Below are positions 24,770 through 31,944 of a stretch of DNA of 64,000 nt, one piece after another. Source of the stretch: an uncultured Eubacteriales bacterium. GTDB lineage: Bacteria > Bacillota > Clostridia > Christensenellales > CAG-917. The stretch is from positions 1 to 64,000 of the forward strand of contig URAF01000004.1 of NCBI GenBank assembly GCA_900545885.1. Direction: 5' to 3'. The position numbers were made by a program, and so were the translations under genes. Position 1 is the stretch's first letter; each line of letters opens with the position of its first letter. The notes under the pieces were generated by a model that was given only the letters and a program-made list of their open reading frames with translations, had not been told where the DNA came from and made no database searches.

Positions 24770-26358
24770 TCCTGCACCTCCTTATCCGTTGCGGACTGTT
24801 CCGCAGAGGCGGTTTCGGCGACGTTTTCGGAGACTTCCGCGTCGTCGTCCTCCTCGTCGGGGTCAACGGTCTGGTCGACTACGACGGGAACTTCCTGTTC
24901 GGAGGGTACGGCTTCGCCGTCCTCGGTTACTTCGCGTTTTTCGATGATAATTTTTGCGGGGTCGATGTTGATACCGACGCGGTCGCCTTTCAGCCAGTCG
25001 TCTTCGGTGTCCACGAAGAAATCGTAGTAGTCGTCCGTTCTGACGATGCACTGATAGTAGCTTCCTTTGTATATGGAGCTTACGACGGTTGCGCCGATGG
25101 TGCCGTCTTCTTCGTCGTCGGTGATGATGACGTCGTCGAAGTCAACGCTGACTTTGACGGGCGTGCCTGCTTCAAGTTCGCTCACGCACTCGAACTTGCC
25201 GCCGCAGATGTAGACGGAATTTTCGCCTGCCATTTCGGTGTCGAGTTCGTTGATGACGCGCGCCTTGTGCATGATGTGCAGATCGAAAGGTTTGATGTAA
25301 AGTCCGACGGTGGAACCGACTTCGTAGGTTGCCGTATCGTGCGCGATGAGTTCGTTTTCGTTCGCCATAAGGGTAATCTGATAGTGGTCGCCCTTGAATA
25401 CGGAAGAGATAACCTGCGCGGTAAGAATGGTTTTCTTGTCGTCGGGTTTGCGGATTTTGAGGTCTTCGGGACGGATTATGACGTCGATGGGCTCGTTCTT
25501 CTTGAAGCCTTTGTCGACGCATTCGAAAACCGTGTCCGCAAATTCCACTTTGTAGTCGGCAAGCATAACGCCCGAAAGTATGTTGGACTCTCCGATGAAG
25601 TCCGCGACAAATGCGTTTGCGGGTTCGTCGTAAATCATTTCGGGGGTTGCAATCTGTTGAATTACGCCGTCGCGCATGACGACGATTTTATCGCTCATGG
25701 TGAGCGCTTCTTCCTGGTCGTGCGTAACGTATACGAAGGTTATGCCGAGTTGCTTGTGCATGTTCATAAGCTCAATCTGCATATCCTTGCGCATTTTGAG
25801 GTCGAGTGCGCCGAGGGGTTCGTCGAGGAGCAGAACTTCGGGTTCGTTGACGAGCGCGCGGGCGATTGCAACTCTCTGTTGCTGTCCGCCGGAAAGAGAT
25901 GATACGTAACGGTGACCGTAGTCTTCGAGGTCGACCATTTTGAGCGCGGCGTCGACTTTTTCTTTGATTTCGGCTTTTGTATACTTGCGGAAAAGCTGGA
26001 CTTCTTCGCCTTTGCGGTTGGTTTTGGTGCCGTTCGGAATGACTTTCATTTTCAGACCGAAAGCAATGTTGTTGAACACGTTGAGGTGCGGGAACAGCGC
26101 GTATTTCTGGAATACGGTGTTGACCTTGCGAAGGTGCGGGGGCGTGTCGGTAATGTCTTTACCGTCGAAAATAATTCTGCCGGAAGTCGGCATTTCAAAA
26201 CCCGCTATCATTCTCAGCGTGGTGGTTTTGCCGCAACCGGAAGGTCCGAGCAACGTGACGAATTCGCCGCGTTTGATGTTCAGGCTTGCATTTTTGACGG
26301 CGTCTTTTCCGCCGTAGGTCTTGGTGAGGTTTTTAAGCTCGATGATGTTCTGCGACAT
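24766..26358 (-). CDS. potA: PotA-like polyamine ABC ATPase with extended C-terminus
   Basis: 530 residues, against about 370 for typical PotA. Walker A GPSGCGKT (38-45), signature LSGGQ (155-159), Walker B VLLLDEPLGALD (175-186) and H-loop YVTHDQEEA are intact. A hydrophilic insertion at about 108-130 (IPNGTKTNRKGEEVQLF) sits between the Q-loop and the signature. The C-terminal half has one TOBE-like domain (~260-360) and a second similar beta region (~390-485). It ends with a very acidic tail ending in EVQE. The ATG at 26358 was chosen for its AGGAGAAGGG site. The tail and second TOBE region could be regulatory, which is an inference. Confidence 0.93.
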   Translation of the reverse strand: MSQNIIELKNLTKTYGGKDAVKNASLNIKRGEFVTLLGPSGCGKTTTLRMIAGFEMPTSGRIIFDGKDITDTPPHLRKVNTVFQKYALFPHLNVFNNIAFGLKMKVIPNGTKTNRKGEEVQLFRKYTKAEIKEKVDAALKMVDLEDYGHRYVSSLSGGQQQRVAIARALVNEPEVLLLDEPLGALDLKMRKDMQIELMNMHKQLGITFVYVTHDQEEALTMSDKIVVMRDGVIQQIATPEMIYDEPANAFVADFIGESNILSGVMLADYKVEFADTVFECVDKGFKKNEPIDVIIRPEDLKIRKPDDKKTILTAQVISSVFKGDHYQITLMANENELIAHDTATYEVGSTVGLYIKPFDLHIMHKARVINELDTEMAGENSVYICGGKFECVSELEAGTPVKVSVDFDDVIITDDEEDGTIGATVVSSIYKGSYYQCIVRTDDYYDFFVDTEDDWLKGDRVGINIDPAKIIIEKREVTEDGEAVPSEQEVPVVVDQTVDPDEEDDDAEVSENVAETASAEQSATDKEVQE

Positions 26359-26372
26359 ATCCCTTCTCCTTA

Positions 26373-26906
26373 TTAAAAAGTGGGGGGTGAGGCCACCCAC
26401 AACACAACGGCTTTTTCCGCCGTGCGGTTTTCAAGATAATGAACTTTTCCGCTTTCGTAATAGAACGCGTCTCCCTTTTTGGCGACGTACTCTTTCTTGC
26501 CTATGTGGAGTACGACCTTGCCTTGCAACACGAACCCGAATTCTTCGCCTTCGTGGGGCATATCCTTGTCGAGTACGGTTTGCGGCGCAATCTCGATTTT
26601 GATAGGCTCCATTTCGTTTTTCTGGCTGTTGGGAACAAGCCACGTTATTGTGTGATTGTCCGCCACCTTTTCGAAGAAATTGTCCGACGTGAACACAACC
26701 TGTTCCTCTTCGTCCTCGCTGAAAAACTCCGCAGCGGTGGTTCCGAGTGCGGAAAGCACGTCGAGCAGTGTCTGTATGGACGGCGAAGTCAGTTCGTTTT
26801 CAAGTTGGGAAATATAACCTTTTGTCAGTTCGCACCTGTCGGCGAGCTCTTCTTGCGTAAGTCCGCATTGCAGCCTCAGCCTTTTGATTTTAGTGCCGAG
26901 TTCCAT
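26373..26906 (-). CDS. HTH-XRE/cupin transcriptional regulator of the polyamine operon
   Basis: 177 residues. Residues 1-60 are an XRE-type helix-turn-helix (IKRLRLQCGLTQEELADRCE then TKGYISQLENELTSPSIQT). Residues ~105-177 are a cupin_2 barrel (MPHEGEEFGFVLQGKVVLHI ... GDAFYYESGKVHYLEN). This is the architecture of PuuR-like regulators that sense small molecules in the cupin. It is the first gene of the pot operon, 14 bp before potA, with a GGAGGGA site. A consensus promoter and a GTTTAG inverted repeat upstream suggest autoregulation in response to polyamines (inference). Confidence 0.9.
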   Translation of the reverse strand: MELGTKIKRLRLQCGLTQEELADRCELTKGYISQLENELTSPSIQTLLDVLSALGTTAAEFFSEDEEEQVVFTSDNFFEKVADNHTITWLVPNSQKNEMEPIKIEIAPQTVLDKDMPHEGEEFGFVLQGKVVLHIGKKEYVAKKGDAFYYESGKVHYLENRTAEKAVVLWVASPPTF

Positions 26907-26916
26907 AATCCCTCCT

Positions 26917-26986
26917 GTTTAGACAAAAATGACTTTCGGTTTAGCGGGTTCAAAGATTGTAAGGCAAAAGTTTAGCAATACTAAAC
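26917..26986 (-). promoter_or_regulatory. Candidate operator cluster (GTTTAG boxes)
   Basis: GTTTAG occurs at 26917-26922, 26939-26944 and 26970-26975. The last pairs with CTAAAC at 26981-26986 to give GTTTAG-CAATA-CTAAAC. The boxes lie just downstream of the predicted start site of the HTH-cupin/pot operon. Confidence 0.55.
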
Positions 26987-27001
26987 CGACCGACGAAAAA
27001 C

Positions 27002-27030
27002 ATTATAGAGAATACGGGGGCGTATGTCAA
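27002..27030 (-). promoter_or_regulatory. Perfect consensus promoter of the polyamine operon
   Basis: On the minus strand TTGACA (27025-27030) and TATAAT (27002-27007) with a 17-bp spacer. The remaining 27031-27282 shows no gene or clear signal. Confidence 0.85.
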
Positions 27031-27282
27031 CGGAATGAGAGTACAAAATCCGACAAATTTTTACGCGTGTTCAACGACTGTCGGAAAGCGGTATGAAAAC
27101 GGCAAAACCGAAGTATCGGAAAGGCGAAATCCGTTCGTTTGTGCCGTTAAATTCAGCAGGCAAAATATAGCAGAATAAAGCGGCGGTTTACCGGGCAAAG
27201 AGTGCAGAAAAAATTATTGACAGCTTATCAAAATCGCATAAGACGCACGAAAAAGCGCACAAAAAACACATAAAAAGCGTAC

Positions 27283-27313
27283 GAAAAAAGCGCGCCGCAT
27301 TTGCGACGCGCTC
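27283..27313 (-). terminator. Terminator of groESL
   Basis: On the minus strand AGCGCG-T-CGC and GCG-G-CGCGCT form a GC-rich stem (27289-27312) with an AAAT loop followed by a T-run (A-run at 27283-27289 on the plus strand). Confidence 0.75.
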
Positions 27314-27333
27314 GTATTCGTAAAGGTGCGAAA

Positions 27334-28962
27334 TCAATACATTCCGTCCATTCCGCCCTGAGGCATTGCCATTGTGGGTGCGGGTTCTTTGATGTCGGTG
27401 ACAAGCGCTTCCGTGGTGAGCAGGGTTGCCGCAACGGACGCCGCATTCTGCAACGCGCTTCTGGTGACTTTGGTCGGGTCGAGGATACCGGCTTTGACCA
27501 TATCGCAGTAGACGTTCTTTGCCGCATCATAACCGAAGTTGGTCTTGTTTTTGGAGATGATGTTTGCAGCAACTACGCCGCCGTCGACGCCTGCGTTCTG
27601 TGCAATCTGACGTATAGGTGCTTCGAGTGCGTTGATGACGATGTTTGCGCCCGTCTTAACGTCGCCTTCGAGTGCCTTGCAAGCCTTCTTGACTGCGGGG
27701 ATTACGGACAGCAGAGCAACGCCGCCGCCGGGAACGATACCTTCTTCAACCGCCGCGCGGGTTGCCGCGAGTGCGTCTTCGATTCTCATCTTGCGTTCCT
27801 TCATTTCGACTTCGGTTGCCGCGCCTACGCCGATGACCGCAACACCGCCTGCGAGTTTCGCAACGCGTTCCTGCAATTTTTCTTTGTCGTAATCGGAAGA
27901 GGTTTCCGCAATCTGTGCGCGGATTGCCTGAACTCTTGCTTTGATTGCTTCGGGGTCGCCTGCGCCGCCGATAATGGTGGTGTTTTCTTTGCCGACTTTG
28001 ACGGATTTTGCCGTTCCCAGCATATCGAGGGTGACTGCTTTGAGGTCATATCCGAGGTCGCTTGCAATGTAAGTGCCGCCGGTGAGAATTGCGATGTCTT
28101 CGAGGTACGCTTTTCTTCTGTCGCCGAAACCGGGAGCTTTGACTGCTACGCAGTTGAACACACCTTTCAGTTTGTTGACGATAATGGTGGTAAGTGCTTC
28201 GCCTTCGATGTCGTCGGAGATGATGAGCAGTTTCAAGCCGTTTTTAAGTACCTGTTCGAGAACGGGCAGGATTTCCTGAACGTTGCTGATTTTCTTGTCG
28301 GTGATGAGAATGACGGGGTTGTCGAGTTCGGCTTCCATCTTCTCGGTGTTGGTGACAAGGTAAGGAGAAACGTATCCGCGGTCGAACTGCATACCTTCGA
28401 CAACGTTGAGTTCGGTGTGCATGGCTTTGCCTTCTTCTATGGTGATTACGCCGTCTTTGCCGACTTTTTCCATAGCGTCTGCAAGCAGTTGACCGATGCT
28501 GTCGTCAGATGCGGAAATTGCCGCAACCTGTGCGATTGCCGTCTTGTCTTCGACTTCCTTGGAAATCTTTTTGAGTTCTTCGACTGCGGCTTCGGTTGCG
28601 AACTGAATGCCTTTTTTCAGAACCATGGGGTTTGCGCCCGCGGCAACGTTTTTCAGACCGTCTTTGACGATTGCCTGTGCAAGCACCGCAGCAGTAGTGG
28701 TGCCGTCGCCCGCCACATCGTTGGTCTTGGTGGACACTTCGCGGATAATCTGTGCGCCCATGTTTTCAAACGGGTCTTCAACCTGGATTTCTTTTGCGAT
28801 AGTCACACCGTCGTTGGTGATGAGGGGAGCACCGTAAGGTTTGTCGAGAACGACGTTTCTTCCCTTGGGACCGAGCGTGATTTTAACTGTATTTGCAAGA
28901 GTATCGACGCCTGCTTCGAGAGCTCTTCTTGCGTCGTCGCCGTATTTGAACTGTTTAGCCAT
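27334..28962 (-). CDS. groEL: GroEL chaperonin (60 kDa)
   Basis: 542 residues, standard length. It starts AKQFKYGDDARRALEAGVD and contains the ATP-binding signature GDGTTTAAVLAQAI, the hinge motif AAVEEGIVPGGGVALL and the C-terminal GGM tail (GGMDGMY). It forms the double-ring folding chamber with GroES in the cytosol. It follows groES by 17 bp on the same transcript and would be controlled by HrcA through the CIRCE-like element upstream of groES. Confidence 0.98.
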   Translation of the reverse strand: MAKQFKYGDDARRALEAGVDTLANTVKITLGPKGRNVVLDKPYGAPLITNDGVTIAKEIQVEDPFENMGAQIIREVSTKTNDVAGDGTTTAAVLAQAIVKDGLKNVAAGANPMVLKKGIQFATEAAVEELKKISKEVEDKTAIAQVAAISASDDSIGQLLADAMEKVGKDGVITIEEGKAMHTELNVVEGMQFDRGYVSPYLVTNTEKMEAELDNPVILITDKKISNVQEILPVLEQVLKNGLKLLIISDDIEGEALTTIIVNKLKGVFNCVAVKAPGFGDRRKAYLEDIAILTGGTYIASDLGYDLKAVTLDMLGTAKSVKVGKENTTIIGGAGDPEAIKARVQAIRAQIAETSSDYDKEKLQERVAKLAGGVAVIGVGAATEVEMKERKMRIEDALAATRAAVEEGIVPGGGVALLSVIPAVKKACKALEGDVKTGANIVINALEAPIRQIAQNAGVDGGVVAANIISKNKTNFGYDAAKNVYCDMVKAGILDPTKVTRSALQNAASVAATLLTTEALVTDIKEPAPTMAMPQGGMDGMY

Positions 28963-28979
28963 AATATAAATACCTCCGA

Positions 28980-29264
28980 TTAATCAACGATGGCGAGAAT
29001 ATCCGCCTGACGAACTATAACGACTTCGTTGCCGTCGATTTTGAATTCGCTGCCTGCGTACTTGGAATAGAGCACCTTGTCGCCGACTTTGACCTGCATT
29101 ACGACTTCTTTGCCGTCCACCATACCGCCGGGGCCTACCGCAACTACTTCGGCAAGCTGAGGTTTCTCCTGAGCCGCGCCGGGAAGAACGATACCGCTTT
29201 CGGTGGTTTCGCTTGTTTCGATTGCTTTGATAACGACTTTGTCGAACAAAGGTTTGATTGACAT
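28980..29264 (-). CDS. groES: GroES co-chaperonin (10 kDa)
   Basis: 94 residues from the ATG at 29264 (MSIKPLFDKVVIKAIETSET), with CAGGAGG upstream. It has the mobile loop region GIVLPGAAQEKPQLAEVVAV, the MQVKVGDKVLYSKYAG motif and the C-terminal strand EVVIVRQADILAIV. It caps the GroEL ring. The frame is open 13 codons further upstream, but that segment overlaps the leader and lacks family similarity. Confidence 0.97.
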   Translation of the reverse strand: MSIKPLFDKVVIKAIETSETTESGIVLPGAAQEKPQLAEVVAVGPGGMVDGKEVVMQVKVGDKVLYSKYAGSEFKIDGNEVVIVRQADILAIVD

Positions 29265-29296
29265 TATATGCCTCCTGAATAGTTTACGCATTGAAT

Positions 29297-29323
29297 TTGG
29301 CACTCATTGCGCCAGATTGCTAA
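29297..29323 (-). promoter_or_regulatory. CIRCE element (HrcA operator) upstream of groES
   Basis: TTGGCACTC (29297-29305), 9-bp spacer, GATTGCTAA (29315-29323), against the consensus TTAGCACTC-N9-GAGTGCTAA. One arm position differs on each side. It sits between the promoter and groES, the usual repressing position for HrcA. hrcA itself is not in the window. Confidence 0.85.
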
Positions 29324-29326
29324 CAG

Positions 29327-29353
29327 TTTATAATAGTGTTTGCCAAATGTCAA
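29327..29353 (-). promoter_or_regulatory. Promoter of groESL
   Basis: On the minus strand TTGACA (29348-29353) is followed by TATAAA (29327-29332) at 15 bp; reading TAAACT as the -10 box gives 17 bp. Confidence 0.6.
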
Positions 29354-29466
29354 TACTTTATGACGGAAAAATCAAAAAATATGCAAAATTTCGAAAAATG
29401 CCGTCAGAAATTCGTTGACACGTGTTGATTTGTATAAAATTGCCTTAAAAGTTTCTTAAAATCAAA

Positions 29467-29561
29467 GCAAATTTTTGCAAAATTTATGCCAATTGCAAAC
29501 TGTGCGCAAAATCCAAAAACGGTTGCAAAATGTCGATATCCTATTGCAAATCGGGCAAAAT
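29467..29561 (+). repeat. Helically phased GCAAA(A)T motif array
   Basis: Copies of GCAAAAT, GCAAAT or GCAAAC begin at 29467, 29477, 29495, 29506, 29525, 29546 and 29555 (an eighth outlier at 29383). Spacings are 10, 18, 11, 19, 21 and 9 bp, close to whole helical turns. The array lies upstream of the dCMP deaminase promoter. The surrounding 29354-29584 holds no gene. Confidence 0.6.
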
Positions 29562-29584
29562 GCGGCTTAAATTCGGGCTTTATA

Positions 29585-29613
29585 TTGTATTTGCGTTGAT
29601 TTTGTGGTATCAT
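29585..29613 (+). promoter_or_regulatory. Probable promoter of the dCMP deaminase gene
   Basis: TTGTAT (29585-29590), 17 bp, TATCAT (29608-29613). The core TGTGGTATCATT is also found in the galK promoter. Confidence 0.45.
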
Positions 29614-29660
29614 TTTAATCCGCAGATGAAAATGCCGTCTGCATTTACGGAGGAGTTCCT

Positions 29661-30113
29661 ATGGACAACTGGGACAAGAGGTTTATGGATATGTGCGAAC
29701 TCGTCGCCACATGGACGAGCTGCGCAAGACAAGGACGCGCGGTCGGCGCGATAATCACCAAAAACAAACGCATTCTGACAACGGGCTACAACGGCGCACC
29801 GTCGGGAATTTTCAATTGCCGCGATAAGGGATATTGTATGCGCGACAAACTCGGCATTCCGAGCGGCACCCAGCACGAAAAATGCTATGCCGTGCACGCC
29901 GAACAAAACGCAATCATTCAGGCGGCGAAGTTGGGCGTTTCCGTTGACGGCGCAACGCTTTACTGCACGCACCAGCCTTGCACAATCTGCACGAAAATGA
30001 TAATCAATTCGGGCATTTCGCGTATTGTCTACAAATATCCTTATCCCGACACTTTTGCGCAGGAACTTCTCAAAGAGGCAGGAATAACCGTAGAACAATA
30101 CACCGAAGAATAG
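29661..30113 (+). CDS. dCMP deaminase family protein (ComEB-like)
   Basis: 150 residues. Zinc-dependent deaminase motifs are complete: HAEQNAIIQAA supplies the zinc His and the catalytic Glu, and CTHQPCTICTKMI supplies the two zinc Cys. Upstream Cys and His residues (SCARQGR, CRDKGYCMRD, HEKCYAVH) fit the additional structural zinc site of dCMP deaminases. The enzyme converts dCMP to dUMP for thymidylate synthesis. The ATG at 29661 has GGAGGAG 6 nt upstream. It appears monocistronic, with a promoter and a terminator of its own. Confidence 0.93.
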   Translation: MDNWDKRFMDMCELVATWTSCARQGRAVGAIITKNKRILTTGYNGAPSGIFNCRDKGYCMRDKLGIPSGTQHEKCYAVHAEQNAIIQAAKLGVSVDGATLYCTHQPCTICTKMIINSGISRIVYKYPYPDTFAQELLKEAGITVEQYTEE

Positions 30114-30242
30114 TTGCGTCCATCAGTAGCAAACAACTTGCGGGTTTTGCAGTCGGACACGGTACGCAACATCGTTTCGGTTGCAGTAAACCCCGACGTT
30201 AATCAACGCCAAACTACAATAAATCAAACCAACAACACAACC

Positions 30243-30267
30243 GACGCGTGAAAGCGCGTCTTTTTAT
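30243..30267 (+). terminator. Terminator downstream of the dCMP deaminase gene
   Basis: GACGCG (30243-30248) and CGCGTC (30255-30260) with a 6-nt loop, followed by TTTTTATTT. Confidence 0.75.
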
Positions 30268-30618
30268 TTATCGCACCGCGCGTGCTCGCAGTCTGTATAT
30301 TCGTGTAATCGTATCGTGCAATCGTTGGAAACCTTGTATACCGCTATGCAGGCAAAGCCGCGTAAACGGACAAAGCCGAATAAATTTAGTCGAATTATAC
30401 GTTACGTTATGCGTATGTGTGCACGTTCCGCACATAATCGCGTGCCGTATATCCACGACACCCACGATGCGCGTATATGCACGCAGTGCGTGCGCGTGTA
30501 CAAAACAAATAAAGATACTCAAATAATGATAATTACAATAATAATTAATTAAATCAATCAGTCGCTTTGTCGAAAACATTATTATAATCAATTCGGATTT
30601 GAGCGCATACCATTAAAT
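30268..30618. other. Intergenic region without a recognised gene
   Basis: 350 bp rich in alternating purine-pyrimidine runs (for example GTGCGTGCGCGTGTAC near 30486-30501), ending in an AT-rich stretch with a TATAAT at 30583-30588 that may serve the gene at 30619. No conserved ORF or RNA fold was recognised. Confidence 0.4.
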
Positions 30619-31359
30619 ATGCGCAAATCGGACAAACAGAACGTGCTGGCGGCGGCAACGGTCGTGCTGTGCATAATGTTTACGCTAGGATTATGTTACT
30701 TTCTCAACGGAGAAGGATTTTTGCTTGCGCTTAACTATGGTGAAGAAGGAGAAAAGTATTATTGTGTGTGCGCAGGCGCATATGAGGATTTGACGCTTGC
30801 GCGTTCTTCTGCGGAACTGGTCAAATCTCGCGGCGGCGCAGGATACGTGATTGCGGGCGAAGAGCTCAACGACGTAGTCCTTGCAGTGTACGCAAACAAA
30901 GAGGAAGCTGAAAACGTTTTGGGAAATGCCGCGTCGGGCGGTTCTTACATAAAAGAGATAAGCATATCGGAAATCAAAACGGATTGGGCGGACAAAGCGC
31001 TCAGGGAAGACGTATCCGAAGCACTCGGATATTTTGACATTGTATTCGACAAATTCAAGCGCCTTGCAGAAGGACTGTCGGGAAAAACGTTGACGCTGGT
31101 TGACGTCAGGACTTCGCTTGCCGTGCTTAAATCACAGATTGACGAAATGCGCATATCCTTCAACAATGCGTCGTCGGGCAAAGATGACGGCAAGTATACA
31201 GAAATCAAACTTGCGCTCGTCACGGCAATTGCACTCATAGAAAATACGGAAGCCGACGCCAAAAGTTCGTCTGCCGTTGTTGCGGTATCGTCATTGCGTT
31301 ATCAGTCCGTGCAACTTGTCCTTTGCAGACAGGCGCTTGCAAACGTACTTGCAAACTAA
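30619..31359 (+). CDS. Membrane-anchored protein with SPOR-like domain
   Basis: 246 residues. A basic N-terminus is followed by one membrane helix at residues 8-30 (VLAAATVVLCIMFTLGLCYF). Residues ~46-105 have the beta-alpha-beta repeat of a SPOR domain: YYCVCAGAYEDLTLARSSAE ... GAGYVIAGEELNDVVLAVYA, then NKEEAENVLG. SPOR domains bind glycan-denuded peptidoglycan at the division site. The C-terminal ~130 residues are mainly helical (coiled-coil-like) and unrecognised. No Shine-Dalgarno sequence precedes the ATG. The overall pattern suggests a cell-wall or sporulation-associated protein, but the exact role is unknown. Confidence 0.65.
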   Translation: MRKSDKQNVLAAATVVLCIMFTLGLCYFLNGEGFLLALNYGEEGEKYYCVCAGAYEDLTLARSSAELVKSRGGAGYVIAGEELNDVVLAVYANKEEAENVLGNAASGGSYIKEISISEIKTDWADKALREDVSEALGYFDIVFDKFKRLAEGLSGKTLTLVDVRTSLAVLKSQIDEMRISFNNASSGKDDGKYTEIKLALVTAIALIENTEADAKSSSAVVAVSSLRYQSVQLVLCRQALANVLAN

Positions 31360-31908
31360 TCCGCAATCCAATCTCGCTTTCATGTTTAATTAGTTGTTGA
31401 GATTAAAACACGTATCGTATTATGCATGGTGAAGCGTAGAATTAGCGCAGATTTGCCGTGTTCGACAGAGAAACCGGCGACACGATACGCATATCGCATT
31501 CAGGCGTCGGGTTGATATACAATGCGGCTTATTCCGTCGGTAAATCACCGTCGAAATTTTTTCAAAAACGCACTGAACAGAGGAAAAATAAATGCATGAT
31601 ACAAATATGGCACAATAACATTTTTTCGCATTGCGTTCTCGTAGACTCTTTCCTGAAATGTTTTTTCAGGGAAGATTGGAGAAGTTTTTGAAATTTCAAA
31701 TTCGACTGTTTTTCATCTGTTCAGTATTGATACACGATACGTGTGCAATATAAATATACGTATCGTGTTGTAATGCGGAATATACAAGAACGCTTAAGCT
31801 GTTGCAAACATTATGCATTGTCGGTTTGTGTGCTTGATGTCGGTTTGTTTGTATTCTCCAACATTTCAATTTGCATTTTGCTGACGGTTTTTTGATGTAA
31901 AATCCCGC
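31360..31908. other. Intergenic region with recurring CGATACG motifs
   Basis: Nearly 550 bp without a credible gene. ACACGATACG or its complement recurs at 31480-31489, 31732-31742 and 31758-31768, with a partial CGTATCGT at 31411-31418. No SRP RNA, although that gene often precedes dnaX in Firmicutes: I looked for the conserved GGAAGCAG-type loop and did not see it. Confidence 0.45.
31732..31768. repeat. Inverted repeat, 11-bp arms
   Basis: ACACGATACGT (31732-31742), 15-nt AT-rich loop, ACGTATCGTGT (31758-31768). It lies about 140 bp upstream of the dnaX promoter and has no T-run, so it is more likely an operator or processing site than a terminator. Confidence 0.7.
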
Positions 31909-31937
31909 TTGCAAACGCGCGCGAAATAAGTTATACT
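31909..31937 (+). promoter_or_regulatory. Promoter of dnaX, probably giving a leaderless mRNA
   Basis: TTGCAA (31909-31914), 17 bp, TATACT (31932-31937). The ATG of dnaX begins at 31945, 7 nt after the -10 box, so transcription would start at or next to the start codon. Confidence 0.65.
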
Positions 31938-31944
31938 TTTGACT

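Noticed and set aside
27210..27245. Plus-strand TTGACA-like promoter near 27217
   Set aside because: It would only read antisense into groEL, and the -10 match (TAAGAC) is poor.
30280..30560. Possible CRISPR-like or Z-DNA repeat tract
   Set aside because: The alternating purine-pyrimidine runs do not form spaced identical repeats, and the small open frames have no ribosome binding sites.
31360..31944. SRP RNA gene expected next to dnaX
   Set aside because: I searched for the conserved helix-8 loop sequences and found none. The region has only small repeats.
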